In this document: positions 1-8,590 of the stretch, in pieces
How positions within the stretch are numbered: the first letter of the stretch is position 1
Layout of the letters: each line of letters begins with the position of its first letter
DNA from: Candidatus Latescibacter sp.
GTDB lineage: Bacteria; Latescibacterota; Latescibacteria; Latescibacterales; Latescibacteraceae
Direction: 5' to 3'
Assembly (NCBI GenBank): GCA_030692375.1
Contig: JAUYCD010000017.1
Location: 1 to 44,205, forward strand
Length of the DNA: 44,205 nt
Translations under genes and position numbers: made by a program
Notes under the pieces: model-generated
What the model was told of the DNA's origin: nothing
Databases searched by the model: none
The model's input: the letters and a program-made list of their open reading frames with translations, nothing else

Positions 1-119
1 TATCAAAAATTTTATCGTATTTGTCGATTTAATTATTATATTTGTTATTATTGCATCTATTCAAATTCATTTTTAGTTCTTCCAAAATAGATTGTAAAAA
101 AATATTTTATAAGAGGTGG

Positions 120-195
120 AATGAAACTCCCCGCCGCAAGCAGCGGGGTATCTTCTTATTTATCTAATCCATTCGCCGCAAGCGGCGGGGAATTC
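120..195. repeat. two GC-rich hairpin repeats
   Basis: Two short palindromes lie in an A/T-rich stretch. One is at 129-148, with arms CCCCGC and GCGGGG. The other is at about 175-191, with arms CGCCGC and GCGGCG and a following GAATTC. A weaker relative (CCCCGCAGCAAGTTGCGAGG) is near 38998. They look like dispersed intergenic hairpins. I see no gene in 1-244. Confidence 0.6.
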
Positions 196-244
196 AACCC
201 TGAGAGATTAAAGAAAGGATCTTAATCTATTTTATTCTTTTATA

Positions 245-403
245 CATAATAATATGTATAACAAAATACTTTGTCAATTCTTTTTTTCCAGCAAAAGCCT
301 CGATTTTCCAAAACCAAAAAGGACTCAACCACATTGGTTAAGTCCTTGATTATATTGGTGGAGCAGAACGGGATCGAACCGTCGGCCTCATCCGTGCGAG
401 GGA
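245..403. repeat. direct repeat copy A, with 3' half of tRNA-Ala
   Basis: This ~159 bp segment matches 1306-1462 at the sequence level. It begins in an A/T-rich tract, continues through a terminator hairpin (316-346) and ends at 403 inside a tRNA. The last 48 bases (356-403) are identical to positions 29-76, including CCA, of the intact tRNA-Ala at 1415-1490. The flanking part has diverged by scattered substitutions. The tRNA 5' half is missing, and the stop codon of the neighbouring small gene begins four bases beyond the break. Together with copy B it brackets the toxin-antitoxin cassette. Confidence 0.85.
316..346 (-). terminator. terminator of the broken tRNA-Ala copy
   Basis: Read on the minus strand this is AAGGACTTAACC, a 5-base loop, GGTTGAGTCCTT, then a short T run. 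The 12-bp stem has one G-T wobble. It is the counterpart of the hairpin that follows the intact tRNA at 1415-1490, and its base changes keep the stem paired. Confidence 0.6.
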
Positions 404-406
404 AGT

Positions 407-616
407 TTAGTTCGTCTTTGCTATATCATGCTTTGCTCCTGCAAAAGCAGCTTCTTCTATCTCTACTCGTTTTGAAGCCGGTTTAGTTCTACGAACATGA
501 ATTGACTTTCCCCATGCCGAATCATCGTCAGCTTTTTTCATAACAAGTTGATCAATCTCTCGTTCAGACAGCTTCTTGGTTTTTCTTTTTACACTCATAT
601 ATCCCATCACAATCAT
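407..616 (-). CDS. putative antitoxin-like small protein, possibly internally deleted
   Basis: A 69-residue protein, last of three genes on the minus strand. Its ATG overlaps the stop of the preceding 56-residue gene (ATGA, 613-616), so translation is probably coupled. The N-terminus is basic (KRKTKKLSERE), followed by an ADDDSAW motif and HVRRTKPAS, then an acidic helix (VEIEEAAFAGAK). From memory, relatives next to PIN toxins have a DNA-binding ribbon-helix-helix-like stretch between the KPxS motif and the RxELEEAAF helix. Here those two pieces are nearly adjacent, so an in-frame internal deletion is possible. The stop lies four bases from the truncated tRNA-Ala. An internal start at the next in-frame ATG (MSVKRK, seven codons in) is also plausible. 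Confidence 0.55.
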   Translation of the reverse strand: MIVMGYMSVKRKTKKLSEREIDQLVMKKADDDSAWGKSIHVRRTKPASKRVEIEEAAFAGAKHDIAKTN

Positions 617-783
617 CTTGATTGCTTATTTCTGTGCATCCGCCGGTCTACCAGCTTAGAGTGGGGCGTCTTCTGGCGCTTTCGAAGGTCTTGGACGATC
701 TCATCGAGGCTATAATGATGATTTTCTACGTAGGCATCCCGATTTCGCCAGACCTCTGCGATGATCTCATCTTTGTACATCAT
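613..783 (-). CDS. small protein between PIN toxin and antitoxin-like gene
   Basis: A 56-residue protein beginning MMYKDEIIAEVWRNRD and ending NKQSR. It starts one base after the PIN gene stop and ends in a 4-base ATGA overlap with the next gene, which makes a compact three-gene unit. Its pattern (an acidic IIAEVWRNRD helix, a central YSLDEIVQDLRKRQ helix and a basic tail) is like the short unnamed proteins often found after this class of PIN toxin. I infer that it is the antitoxin or a co-antitoxin. No DNA-binding motif is obvious. It is short and easily missed in annotation, but the packing on both sides argues strongly that it is translated. Confidence 0.65.
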   Translation of the reverse strand: MMYKDEIIAEVWRNRDAYVENHHYSLDEIVQDLRKRQKTPHSKLVDRRMHRNKQSR

Positions 784-784
784 C

Positions 785-1258
785 CTATTCCTCCGACAGT
801 AGCTCTAAGGGGGTACATATTTCTGGGCAAGTGTATCCGGCTGTCGTACAAATCAACCGGATTATTGGTTTTACTGAAGCGTTGTCTATATGTCGAAAGT
901 TCCAAGTTAGCAAATAGTCCACCTCGTGAACACATGCCACGGCGATGTGAAGAGCATCGGCCTCTGCTCTGGGAGGAACGCCGCCGCCTTCGATCAGCTT
1001 GGCCGCAAACGCCTGCACCTCCTCGTCAACCGGAAGTTCTGCAATGCTCCCCAGCACTGCCAAGCGAATACCTGCAGCTTCGTGGTCACCTGCTGATGCT
1101 TCGGCAACGACCAGTTCGGAAGTTAACAATTCGTACTTCGGACGCTCTTGCGCCCACCACTGAATGGTGACTTGTTGCCATGCCGCCGAGCGTAAATCTC
1201 GACTCGGGTGTGATGTCAAATAGCTGATGATAGAAGTTTCTATATAAACGCTTTTCAT
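785..1258 (-). CDS. PIN-domain toxin, VapC-like ribonuclease
   Basis: A 157-residue PIN-domain protein. The N-terminal strand is VYIETSIISYLT, with Glu7 at the place usually held by the first catalytic Asp. Further acidic residues in PIN-like positions are Glu53 (VVAEASAGD), Asp101 (EADALHIAVA) and Asp114 (VDYLLTWNFRHI). The ADALHIA and LLTWN segments are hallmarks of the family. PIN toxins cleave RNA, often tRNA or rRNA, and are held inactive by a co-expressed antitoxin. It is first in a three-gene minus-strand unit, with one base before the 56-residue gene. The cassette lies between two copies of a tRNA-Ala segment, which suggests acquisition. The target is unknown. Confidence 0.85.
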   Translation of the reverse strand: MKSVYIETSIISYLTSHPSRDLRSAAWQQVTIQWWAQERPKYELLTSELVVAEASAGDHEAAGIRLAVLGSIAELPVDEEVQAFAAKLIEGGGVPPRAEADALHIAVACVHEVDYLLTWNFRHIDNASVKPIIRLICTTAGYTCPEICTPLELLSEE

Positions 1259-1305
1259 AAGTAATAAAACGAAATTCCTTTAGCATTCTATTTAGTCATT
1301 CTTTA

Positions 1306-1462
1306 CATTATAATATGCATAATAAAATACTTTGTCAATCCTTTTCCCTGTAAAGCCTTCGGTTTTCTGAAACCAAAAAGGACTCAACCATGTCGGCCAA
1401 GTCCTTGATTATCTTGGTGGAGCAGAACGGGATCGAACCGTCGGCCTCATCCGTGCGAGGGA
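1306..1462. repeat. direct repeat copy B, overlapping intact tRNA-Ala
   Basis: The counterpart of 245-403. It runs from an A/T-rich tract through the tRNA terminator into the 3' half of the intact tRNA-Ala, and similarity stops at 1462 within the tRNA. With copy A it brackets about 900 bp that contain only the PIN toxin cassette. Confidence 0.85.
1374..1405 (-). terminator. terminator after tRNA-Ala
   Basis: On the minus strand: AAGGACTTGGCC, loop GACAT, GGTTGAGTCCTT, then TTT. The 12-bp stem includes G-T wobbles and lies about ten bases past the CCA end. Confidence 0.7.
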
Positions 1463-1490
1463 TGCGCTCTCCCAGCTGAGCTACTGCCCC
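1415..1490 (-). tRNA. tRNA-Ala(CGC)
   Basis: A 76-nt cloverleaf. The acceptor stem GGGGCAG pairs with CTGCTCC, the D stem is GCTC/GAGC, and the anticodon stem CATCC/GGATG carries loop CTCGCAC, so the anticodon is CGC. The T stem GACGG/CCGTT carries TTCGATC. The acceptor stem has the G3-U70 wobble that is the alanine identity element. The CCA end is encoded. The 3' 48 bases are duplicated at 356-403. Confidence 0.97.
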
Positions 1491-1505
1491 ACTTTTCTTT
1501 CTTAA

Positions 1506-1534
1506 AATATAACCTGCGGTAAGCCCAGTGTAAA
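1506..1534 (-). promoter_or_regulatory. sigma70-type promoter of tRNA-Ala
   Basis: On the minus strand, TTTACA (1529-1534), 17 bases, TATATT (1506-1511). The expected start is about 8 bases before the tRNA 5' end. No equivalent remains at the truncated copy. Confidence 0.65.
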
Positions 1535-1612
1535 GGCAAAAATGCAGACATTGATTCTCCGAATCTATACGTGAAATTAAAGTCGGGAGCTTTTTTAATA
1601 TTCTTTAGTCTC

Positions 1613-3163
1613 CTACTCTTTCCGTTCCGATTCGGGGATATTTATCACCATGACTGAACAATTGCCGAAGCGTCCGACACCCAGGTCGGGTACATCCTCG
1701 GTAAATGCCCCGTTCCAGACCATGAAAAGCTTTTCTCCACGGTCATCGAGTTTGAGCGAATAGGAAACCGCCGGTATATAACCATACTTTTCATAATAGT
1801 AAGATTTAAGAAAAGCAATTACCTTTTTCCCGCCGGTCTTTATGTCATACTGAATCACCGGGGAACCATCACGGTAGGCTTGCGGTGCGTAATAGACATA
1901 CCTTCCTCCGGGACTTCTTTCCATGGAACAGGTATAACGCTGATCGGTCGGCCAGATGAGACCGTGATCTACGATTTTCTCTCTCGCAGGGTCGAAGCTG
2001 AAGAGCACCCCGGAATTGGTCACTCCCCAGAAAAGGCCGTCCGGGCCACGGTCACGGGTCTGGGCGCGCATTGGTTCATACCTTCCCGTCATTGGGTCTT
2101 TTGGCATTGAGCAGGAAAGTTTCGTGAAACGGTTGGCGGCCGGGTCATACCTGATAAGGTGACGTTCCTGGTCGGAAACATGATTGTTGGCAGTATAAAC
2201 CATGCCGGTAGTTTCATCGAGGAGAATGGCGCGGGTAAACCAGGTCAGGCTGTCGGGAAGCATTCCCGCCCAGCGGCTTCGCTGACTGTTGATATCCCAG
2301 GCGAGAAATTCGGAATGGTAACCGACCGCATACAGCATCCCCCGTCGTGTATCCACCCGGTGGTAAGGCCAGGAGGTGCGGGGGATCGGAGCGCCATAAT
2401 CAACAATATCCCCGGTCTCCATGTCGAAACTGAAGATGCGCCCTCCGTCGTATCCGGTGGCGTAATCCGCTTCAGTGGGCTCGGGAAACCGTGACCAGTA
2501 TGTGCAGAACCAGATATGTGGACGGGAAAGATCCCTGCTCTGATAGATGTCAATCCATCCATGAACGATTCCGTCACCGAATTGCTTTTCCCCACGGCCG
2601 ATGGAACGGTTTATTTCCGGCAGACAGCGAACGGTACGGGAGCGGGTATCATATTCTACAAGGTAAATATGGGCATTGAGCTTGCCATGATCACCTACAG
2701 CGGAATAGAATTTTCCGGTGGGTGGATAGTAGTTGGATTGAGTGTAATTTCCCCACCATCCGGTTACATCACGATCCGCCAGTTCATCGAAAAAACGGGG
2801 TTCTGCGGGAACAACCGCAAATTCTATTCTTGGAGTAGTCTTTGCCACAATAAATTCTTTTCCTGCAAACCGGCGAAGTCCTGCAGGGATTTCAAGCATT
2901 TTCGGATCACTGTCAATAACCGTTCGAGAGGAGTAGAGGAGCTTCTCCCTGTCCATATGCTCCGCCATTTCTTTCCGTTTCTTTTCGCTCTCGCAGGGTA
3001 TAACGGAATCGGCGGGGATAGATACACGCTGATGGATGACTCCATAATATCCGATTTTGTGGGGTTGTCCAGCCGGCCCCGGAGTTTTTCCGCTGCAACA
3101 GAGAAAGTTTAGCGCCGGGAAAACCAAAATCACCGCTATGAACCGCACAAGTATAATGATCAT
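1613..3163 (-). CDS. exported beta-propeller-like protein
   Basis: A 516-residue protein with a hydrophobic N-terminal segment (IIILVRFIAVILVFPALNFLCC), either a signal peptide or an imperfect lipoprotein signal; the residue before the first Cys is Leu, so lipidation is doubtful. From about residue 130 onward there are repeated blade-like units ending in motifs such as GRIFSFDMETGDIVDYG, GMLYAVGYHSEFLAWD, GMVYTANN, GLFWGVTNSGVLFSFD and RYVYYAPQ. This is typical of a six- or seven-bladed propeller of the PQQ/kelch-like kind. No catalytic residues can be assigned. A GAGAAGG ribosome site lies 7 bases before the ATG. It is probably a periplasmic or surface protein in sugar or polymer handling; the specific function is unknown. 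Confidence 0.75.
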   Translation of the reverse strand: MIIILVRFIAVILVFPALNFLCCSGKTPGPAGQPHKIGYYGVIHQRVSIPADSVIPCESEKKRKEMAEHMDREKLLYSSRTVIDSDPKMLEIPAGLRRFAGKEFIVAKTTPRIEFAVVPAEPRFFDELADRDVTGWWGNYTQSNYYPPTGKFYSAVGDHGKLNAHIYLVEYDTRSRTVRCLPEINRSIGRGEKQFGDGIVHGWIDIYQSRDLSRPHIWFCTYWSRFPEPTEADYATGYDGGRIFSFDMETGDIVDYGAPIPRTSWPYHRVDTRRGMLYAVGYHSEFLAWDINSQRSRWAGMLPDSLTWFTRAILLDETTGMVYTANNHVSDQERHLIRYDPAANRFTKLSCSMPKDPMTGRYEPMRAQTRDRGPDGLFWGVTNSGVLFSFDPAREKIVDHGLIWPTDQRYTCSMERSPGGRYVYYAPQAYRDGSPVIQYDIKTGGKKVIAFLKSYYYEKYGYIPAVSYSLKLDDRGEKLFMVWNGAFTEDVPDLGVGRFGNCSVMVINIPESERKE

Positions 3164-3216
3164 GCCCTTACCTTCTCGCAGGTAACAATCCCAGCGTCGT
3201 AATGAATCTCTGTCTC

Positions 3217-3245
3217 TTGACTTTCTCCTGGCAGAAATGTATTAT
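3217..3245 (+). promoter_or_regulatory. candidate sigma70 promoter
   Basis: TTGACT (3217-3222), 17 bases, TATTAT (3240-3245). It would start transcription about 12 bases before the ATG at 3265, just ahead of the AGGGGGG ribosome site. It lies in the divergent gap between the propeller gene and a small plus-strand ORF. Confidence 0.45.
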
Positions 3246-3264
3246 TACCCCAGGGGGGTAATAG

Positions 3265-4404
<1,140 letters not shown>

Positions 4405-4413
4405 TTACTTTCT

Positions 4414-5646
4414 TTATTTTTCATTCAAGAAAGCCAGCGCGGCGGCGGCCAGCACGCTCACCCCGGTCTCGATGCACCGCTCATCCACATCGAATGAATC
4501 GTTGTGCAGAGGGAACCGTATCCCTTTTTCATCGTTTGCTACACCCAGTTTCAGATAATACGCAGGCATCCGATCGGAGAAGTGAGAGAAATCCTCCGCG
4601 GTCATGGGGCACTTCGCCTGGTATATCACGTTTTCCCTGCCGAGCAGGTCGGCAGCCGCCGCGGTGACCAGGTCATCCAGATGCGCATCATTGATGACCG
4701 GAGGATAGAGATCGTCCAGAAAGACCTCGTTTTTGAGATCGAGAATCCGTGAAACACCTTCCACCGTATCCTTGATACAGTCCATCATATACGCCAGGAT
4801 TTCTTTGGAAAGGGCGCGGACGCTTCCCTGCATGGTGACGCGCCCCGGGACGGTGCCCAGTTTGCTTCCGCCTTCGATAAAGGCGACATTGAGCGCAATA
4901 GGTTCCGATGGATCAGTACGCCGTGGAATAATATGGTAAAGAGAAGAAACAACTTCCGAGGCGCCCAGGATGGCGTCTCTCCCCCTCTGCGGCGTGGCGG
5001 CGTGGGCCTGACGGCCTATGATGACGATCTGGAACGCCTCCGCTCCGGCCATGGCCGATCCCGTCGCCACTCCCACCTGTCCGGCATTCAGGTCCGGCCA
5101 GCAGTGGAGCGACATGATAGCGTCCATGGGAGGATTCTCGAGCACTCCGTCTGCGATCATGGACAGCGCCCCGCATTTCTCGCCGCAGGGATTTTCCTCC
5201 GATGGCTGGAATATAAATTTTACCGCGCCGCCGAAACGGTCTTTCATTTTTGCCAGCACCCGCGCAATACCTATGACCACGGTGGTGTGGACATCGTGAC
5301 CGCAGGCATGCATGCTGCCGTCATTCTTCGAGCGGTAGGGCGCAGTGCTATTTTCCAGGATGGGAAGAGCATCCATATCGCAGCGAATCCCGATAACCTT
5401 CCCCGCTCCGAGTCCCCCTTTTAAAAGTCCCACCACTCCGGTCTTGCCGACTCCTGTGCGATGTTCAATTCCGGTTTTTTCCAATATATTCGCAACCACC
5501 TGCGCGGTGCGAATCTCCTGATAACGCTGTTCGGGATGCGCATGGATATCACGCCGGATGGCGATGAGGTCTTCCCGCATATCTTCAGCCTGCTTCCTAA
5601 CATACCGAAAGTCCTCAAGCAGGCGGTCATTGAAATGAATGTTCAT
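4414..5646 (-). CDS. M20-family amidohydrolase
   Basis: A 410-residue metal-dependent hydrolase of the M20D group (hippurate, IAA-amino-acid or N-acyl amino acid hydrolases). Visible landmarks are IRCDMDALPI at about 87-96, HACGHDVHT with Cys115 and His117, Glu150-Glu151 (PSEENP), His181 (SLHCWPDL), a dimerisation-type insert with GRQAHAATPQ, and a C-terminal His in PLHNDSF. All expected ligands are present, so it should be active on an N-acyl or peptide-like amide in the cytoplasm. A GGGGA ribosome site precedes the ATG. The neighbours are an aminotransferase upstream and an epimerase 12 bases downstream, which suggests a small catabolic operon. The substrate cannot be read from sequence. 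Confidence 0.92.
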   Translation of the reverse strand: MNIHFNDRLLEDFRYVRKQAEDMREDLIAIRRDIHAHPEQRYQEIRTAQVVANILEKTGIEHRTGVGKTGVVGLLKGGLGAGKVIGIRCDMDALPILENSTAPYRSKNDGSMHACGHDVHTTVVIGIARVLAKMKDRFGGAVKFIFQPSEENPCGEKCGALSMIADGVLENPPMDAIMSLHCWPDLNAGQVGVATGSAMAGAEAFQIVIIGRQAHAATPQRGRDAILGASEVVSSLYHIIPRRTDPSEPIALNVAFIEGGSKLGTVPGRVTMQGSVRALSKEILAYMMDCIKDTVEGVSRILDLKNEVFLDDLYPPVINDAHLDDLVTAAAADLLGRENVIYQAKCPMTAEDFSHFSDRMPAYYLKLGVANDEKGIRFPLHNDSFDVDERCIETGVSVLAAAALAFLNEK

Positions 5647-5707
5647 GGCTCATTCCCCGTGTATTTGTGTTATTGTTCCGGTGATTACATATACGAACCA
5701 ATTGGTA

Positions 5708-5793
5708 TAGATGCCGAAACGGTTTCATCGTTCCCGCGAAGCGGCAACAAGTTCGGCATGACACGTGTCATCCTGAACTCGTTTCAGGATCTA
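5708..5793. repeat. TAGAT-family palindromic repeat, copy 1
   Basis: An 86 bp unit with ends TAGATGCCGAAAC and GTTTCAGGATCTA. Internal palindromes include TTCCCGCGAAGCGG. It supplies the last codons and the stop of the aminotransferase gene that ends at 5784. Confidence 0.85.
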
Positions 5794-7082
5794 ACGGCGC
5801 ATATATCCCTCACAGCCTGAAGAAACATGCGCACCTCCTCCAGGGTGTTGTAATGCACGAGGCTGGCACGGAGCGGCATGTCATACCCGAAGAAATCCTC
5901 CGACATCGACCAGTATTTCATGGAGCGCATAGCCATCTTATAATCTTCCACCAGACGTTTTTCCACATCCCTGCCCGCCATACCCTCGACGCTGAAAGCA
6001 AAGGTGGGGTCGCGCTCATCCAGGCGGTTCGGATCGCTCAGGCCGTGGAACTTCACCCGGGGGATTTCCACTAGACCCGGAAGGCCGTCAATGCCGGTCA
6101 GCATGGCCCGGGAAATCTCCTTTTCATAGAGATCGATGGCATCCATGGCGATCTTCAGAGACCGCGCACGGCCCCGGTAGGAAGTATAGCGTTCTTTATA
6201 ACGGTCTTTTACGCGATCGCCCAGCCATGCCAGGTATCCGATGGTGGCGTCCACCGCCGCGTATTTGGCCTGATCGGGCGAGCCCCAGTGCCATTTGGCA
6301 TGAAGAGTGCCGTGATCCTTCCCGGCACTGTAGGGGCGCATGGATTCAAGGTGCTCTTTTTTCCCGTACATGAAACTTATATACTTGGGAGTGAAGAACT
6401 TATAGGCGGATATCACCATGAAATCACAGCCTATTTCCTGCACATCCAAAGGGCCGTGCGCCGCATGGTGAACTGCATCAATCACGTAGTAGGCCCCTGC
6501 CCTGCGGGCGATTTTGCCGATCTCGACCAGCGGGCTCTTGGAACCCAGGAGATTGGAAGCCGCAGAAACCGTGATCACTTTTGTATTCACATCGACCAGA
6601 CTCTCCAGGTGATCCACATCGAGCGTCCCGTCCGGACGAAGATGGGCAAAGCGGAGTTCGCCCGCCGCTCCCCGGCGGACCAGCTCACGCCAGGGATCCA
6701 CATTGGAGAGATGTTCATAGTAAGTTGTCACGATATTATGACGTTTATCGAGCTGATTCCCGAGAGCATAGCTGAGTTGGAAAAAAAGCGCGGTGGCGCT
6801 CTGCGCGGAAAGAATATTTTCGGCGGACTCCGCGTTCAAGAGGTCGGCGACTGCCTGAAGCCCATTTTGCATGAATTTCCCCGCTTCACGGCACTCACGG
6901 AAACTGTCGCCGGGATTGGCGCTGTGTTCAAGGGAAGCGATATACTGAGCCTCGGCAGAACGTTTCAATACCAGGGTGCCGGTGCCGTTATCAAGAAAAA
7001 CCCGCCGGCTGCCCCAGGTATCGGTTCTGGCCCGGGGAAATTCATTCTCAATGTCTTTCAACAGATTATTGTCAAAAATCAT
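5784..7082 (-). CDS. class V aminotransferase / cysteine-desulfurase-like PLP enzyme
   Basis: A ~432-residue PLP enzyme of the SufS/class V fold. The start is taken at 7082 (MIFDNNLL) because AAGGAG lies about 10 bases upstream; an ATG at 7103 is on the far side of that site. Numbered from 7082, Asp202 lies in VIDAVHHAAHG and the Schiff-base Lys228 in ISAYKFF. The DNGTGTLV and GSPDQAKYAAVDATIGYL segments fit the family. No desulfurase active-site Cys loop is obvious, so an aminotransferase or lyase role is as likely. The last two residues and the stop (Arg-Ser-stop) come from the repeat at 5708-5793. The M20 gene follows after a gap filled by that repeat. Confidence 0.87.
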   Translation of the reverse strand: MIFDNNLLKDIENEFPRARTDTWGSRRVFLDNGTGTLVLKRSAEAQYIASLEHSANPGDSFRECREAGKFMQNGLQAVADLLNAESAENILSAQSATALFFQLSYALGNQLDKRHNIVTTYYEHLSNVDPWRELVRRGAAGELRFAHLRPDGTLDVDHLESLVDVNTKVITVSAASNLLGSKSPLVEIGKIARRAGAYYVIDAVHHAAHGPLDVQEIGCDFMVISAYKFFTPKYISFMYGKKEHLESMRPYSAGKDHGTLHAKWHWGSPDQAKYAAVDATIGYLAWLGDRVKDRYKERYTSYRGRARSLKIAMDAIDLYEKEISRAMLTGIDGLPGLVEIPRVKFHGLSDPNRLDERDPTFAFSVEGMAGRDVEKRLVEDYKMAMRSMKYWSMSEDFFGYDMPLRASLVHYNTLEEVRMFLQAVRDICAVRS

Positions 7083-7193
7083 GGAACACAATCTCCTTAT
7101 CAAATCATGTTGTTCTTGTCAAAAGATAGATGCAAAAGACCTATTTATGCAGTTCAAAAGCAAGTAATCCATTGAGCATGACATAATAGCATA

Positions 7194-7278
7194 TAGATGC
7201 CGAAACAAGTTCGGCATGACATAGTCACCCTGAACTTGTTGCCGCTACGCGGGAACGATAAAACCGTTTCAGGGTCTA
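7194..7278. repeat. TAGAT-family palindromic repeat, copy 2
   Basis: Begins TAGATGCCGAAAC and ends GTTTCAGGGTCTA, with an internal GCCGCTACGCGGGAACG hairpin. It lies between the acetamidase and aminotransferase genes. The remaining bases of 7083-7340 show no gene. Confidence 0.85.
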
Positions 7279-7340
7279 TGAAATAAATGAAACGACTTGT
7301 TATAAGATGCTCTCTAATCTAAGGCGCAGCACGCTCTCTG

Positions 7341-8303
7341 TCAAGCAAGGTATTTCTTCGGGATCTCCAGACCTGCCGTGTAAGAAAAGGTAGGCAGATC
7401 CACCATCTGGTAGACATTGATCCGCGTATCCGGGCAGGCAGTGAGGAGAATGTATGCCTCACGCTCCTCGAAACCATAATCATGAATTACCCATTCCATC
7501 AGGTTGGTAAACGCATCACGCACCGCATACTCAAGGGGTTTTCCGGTTGCTACACCGACCAGGGCGTCCGGCTTTTCTATCCGCACATGGGGTATCCTCT
7601 TTCCCTTTATCACCTCGCAGGAGAGGGTAATTTCTGCGCGGGTTTCGTTTGCCGTGCCGGAAAGCTCGCCATCTCCCTGGCAGGCATGCACATCCCCTGC
7701 AAAGAGGAGCCCTCCTTCCGTATAGCTGTTAAAATATATCTTCGATCCTTCGCAAAAATCACGGATATCGAGATTTCCGCCCCAGGGACCCTGAATATAG
7801 ACCGAAGAAAAAACTTCCCGCTCCGGCGCGAGGCAGAGGGTCCCGATGAATGGCGCCAGATGCCACCGTATCCGCTCATTGAACACACAATTTCCATCCG
7901 AGAGCGTTCCCGAAGGTCCCGGAACGTGTTTGAAAATGTGGGTATAGAATTCGGTGGTCTTACGGTATTTGAGAGAATCGCCGAGGAGCCCGTCGCCGGG
8001 CTGAAGAATGGTATATCCCTGGGCGTCCGGAACGATTTTCTCCACCGCGACCACGACCACATCTCCTTTTTCGGCGCCCTCGATAAAAACCGGTCCGGCG
8101 ACCGGGTTCAAAAGCGGCGGATTGAACCGGTGAGTGGGGCGGTTCTGAGGATAAGGCTGGAAGGTTTCCTCGCGGATGTATCCGGAGGCGGCATCTTCCG
8201 TTTCAAGGATAAACCGCTCGCCGGGCTTGACCGTGATGACCGGGGCAAGACGGTGATCTATTTCGTAAACCAGGTTTGCCGGTGAGCGTTCTATGCGTTT
8301 CAT
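7341..8303 (-). CDS. acetamidase/formamidase family protein
   Basis: A 320-residue protein of the FmdA/AmdA family, which hydrolyses short amides to the acid and ammonia. Typical segments are NPVAGPVFIEGAEKGD (about 67-82), GPWGGNLDIRD, LFAGDVHACQGDGE and the C-terminal CPDTRINVYQMVD, and the length matches the family. A GAGGAG ribosome site lies 6 bases before the ATG. It precedes the aminotransferase and M20 genes on the same strand, with repeats in the gaps. The three enzymes could together degrade a nitrogenous amide, but that is inference. It is probably cytoplasmic, since no signal peptide is seen. Confidence 0.9.
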   Translation of the reverse strand: MKRIERSPANLVYEIDHRLAPVITVKPGERFILETEDAASGYIREETFQPYPQNRPTHRFNPPLLNPVAGPVFIEGAEKGDVVVVAVEKIVPDAQGYTILQPGDGLLGDSLKYRKTTEFYTHIFKHVPGPSGTLSDGNCVFNERIRWHLAPFIGTLCLAPEREVFSSVYIQGPWGGNLDIRDFCEGSKIYFNSYTEGGLLFAGDVHACQGDGELSGTANETRAEITLSCEVIKGKRIPHVRIEKPDALVGVATGKPLEYAVRDAFTNLMEWVIHDYGFEEREAYILLTACPDTRINVYQMVDLPTFSYTAGLEIPKKYLA

Positions 8304-8346
8304 GAAAGTCTCCTCTATTTCACCTCGATGTTGCTATGTTTTTCAA

Positions 8347-8432
8347 TAGATGCCGAAACAAGTTCGGCATGACACGTGTCATCCTCAACTCGTTGCCGTT
8401 TCTCGGGAACGATAAAACCGTTTCAGGATCTA
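8347..8432. repeat. TAGAT-family palindromic repeat, copy 3
   Basis: An 86 bp unit with TAGATGCCGAAAC at the left and GTTTCAGGATCTA at the right. It lies upstream of the acetamidase gene. Confidence 0.85.
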
Positions 8433-8473
8433 AACACTCAAAACATGCGCAATTATTTTTTGTCGTCATGTAT

Positions 8474-8522
8474 TGAACAAGTTCGGCATGACTCGTCACC
8501 CTGAACTCGTTTCAGGGTCTAA
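8474..8522. repeat. TAGAT-family repeat, partial copy 4
   Basis: A shortened copy with AACAAGTTCGGCATGAC and CTGAACTCGTTTCAGGGTCTAA. Its left TAGAT end is degenerate. With copy 3 it fills the gap between the acetamidase and LamG genes; no gene is seen in 8304-8590. Confidence 0.75.
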
Positions 8523-8590
8523 TCGATAAAAAAACCAGTTTTTACAAAAGATTTCAAGACAAGTATAATCTTCAACTCTGTAATCTCTTC

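Noticed and set aside
6288-7175. 295-codon plus-strand ORF
   Set aside because: Antisense to the well-supported aminotransferase gene. No family features; a shadow frame.
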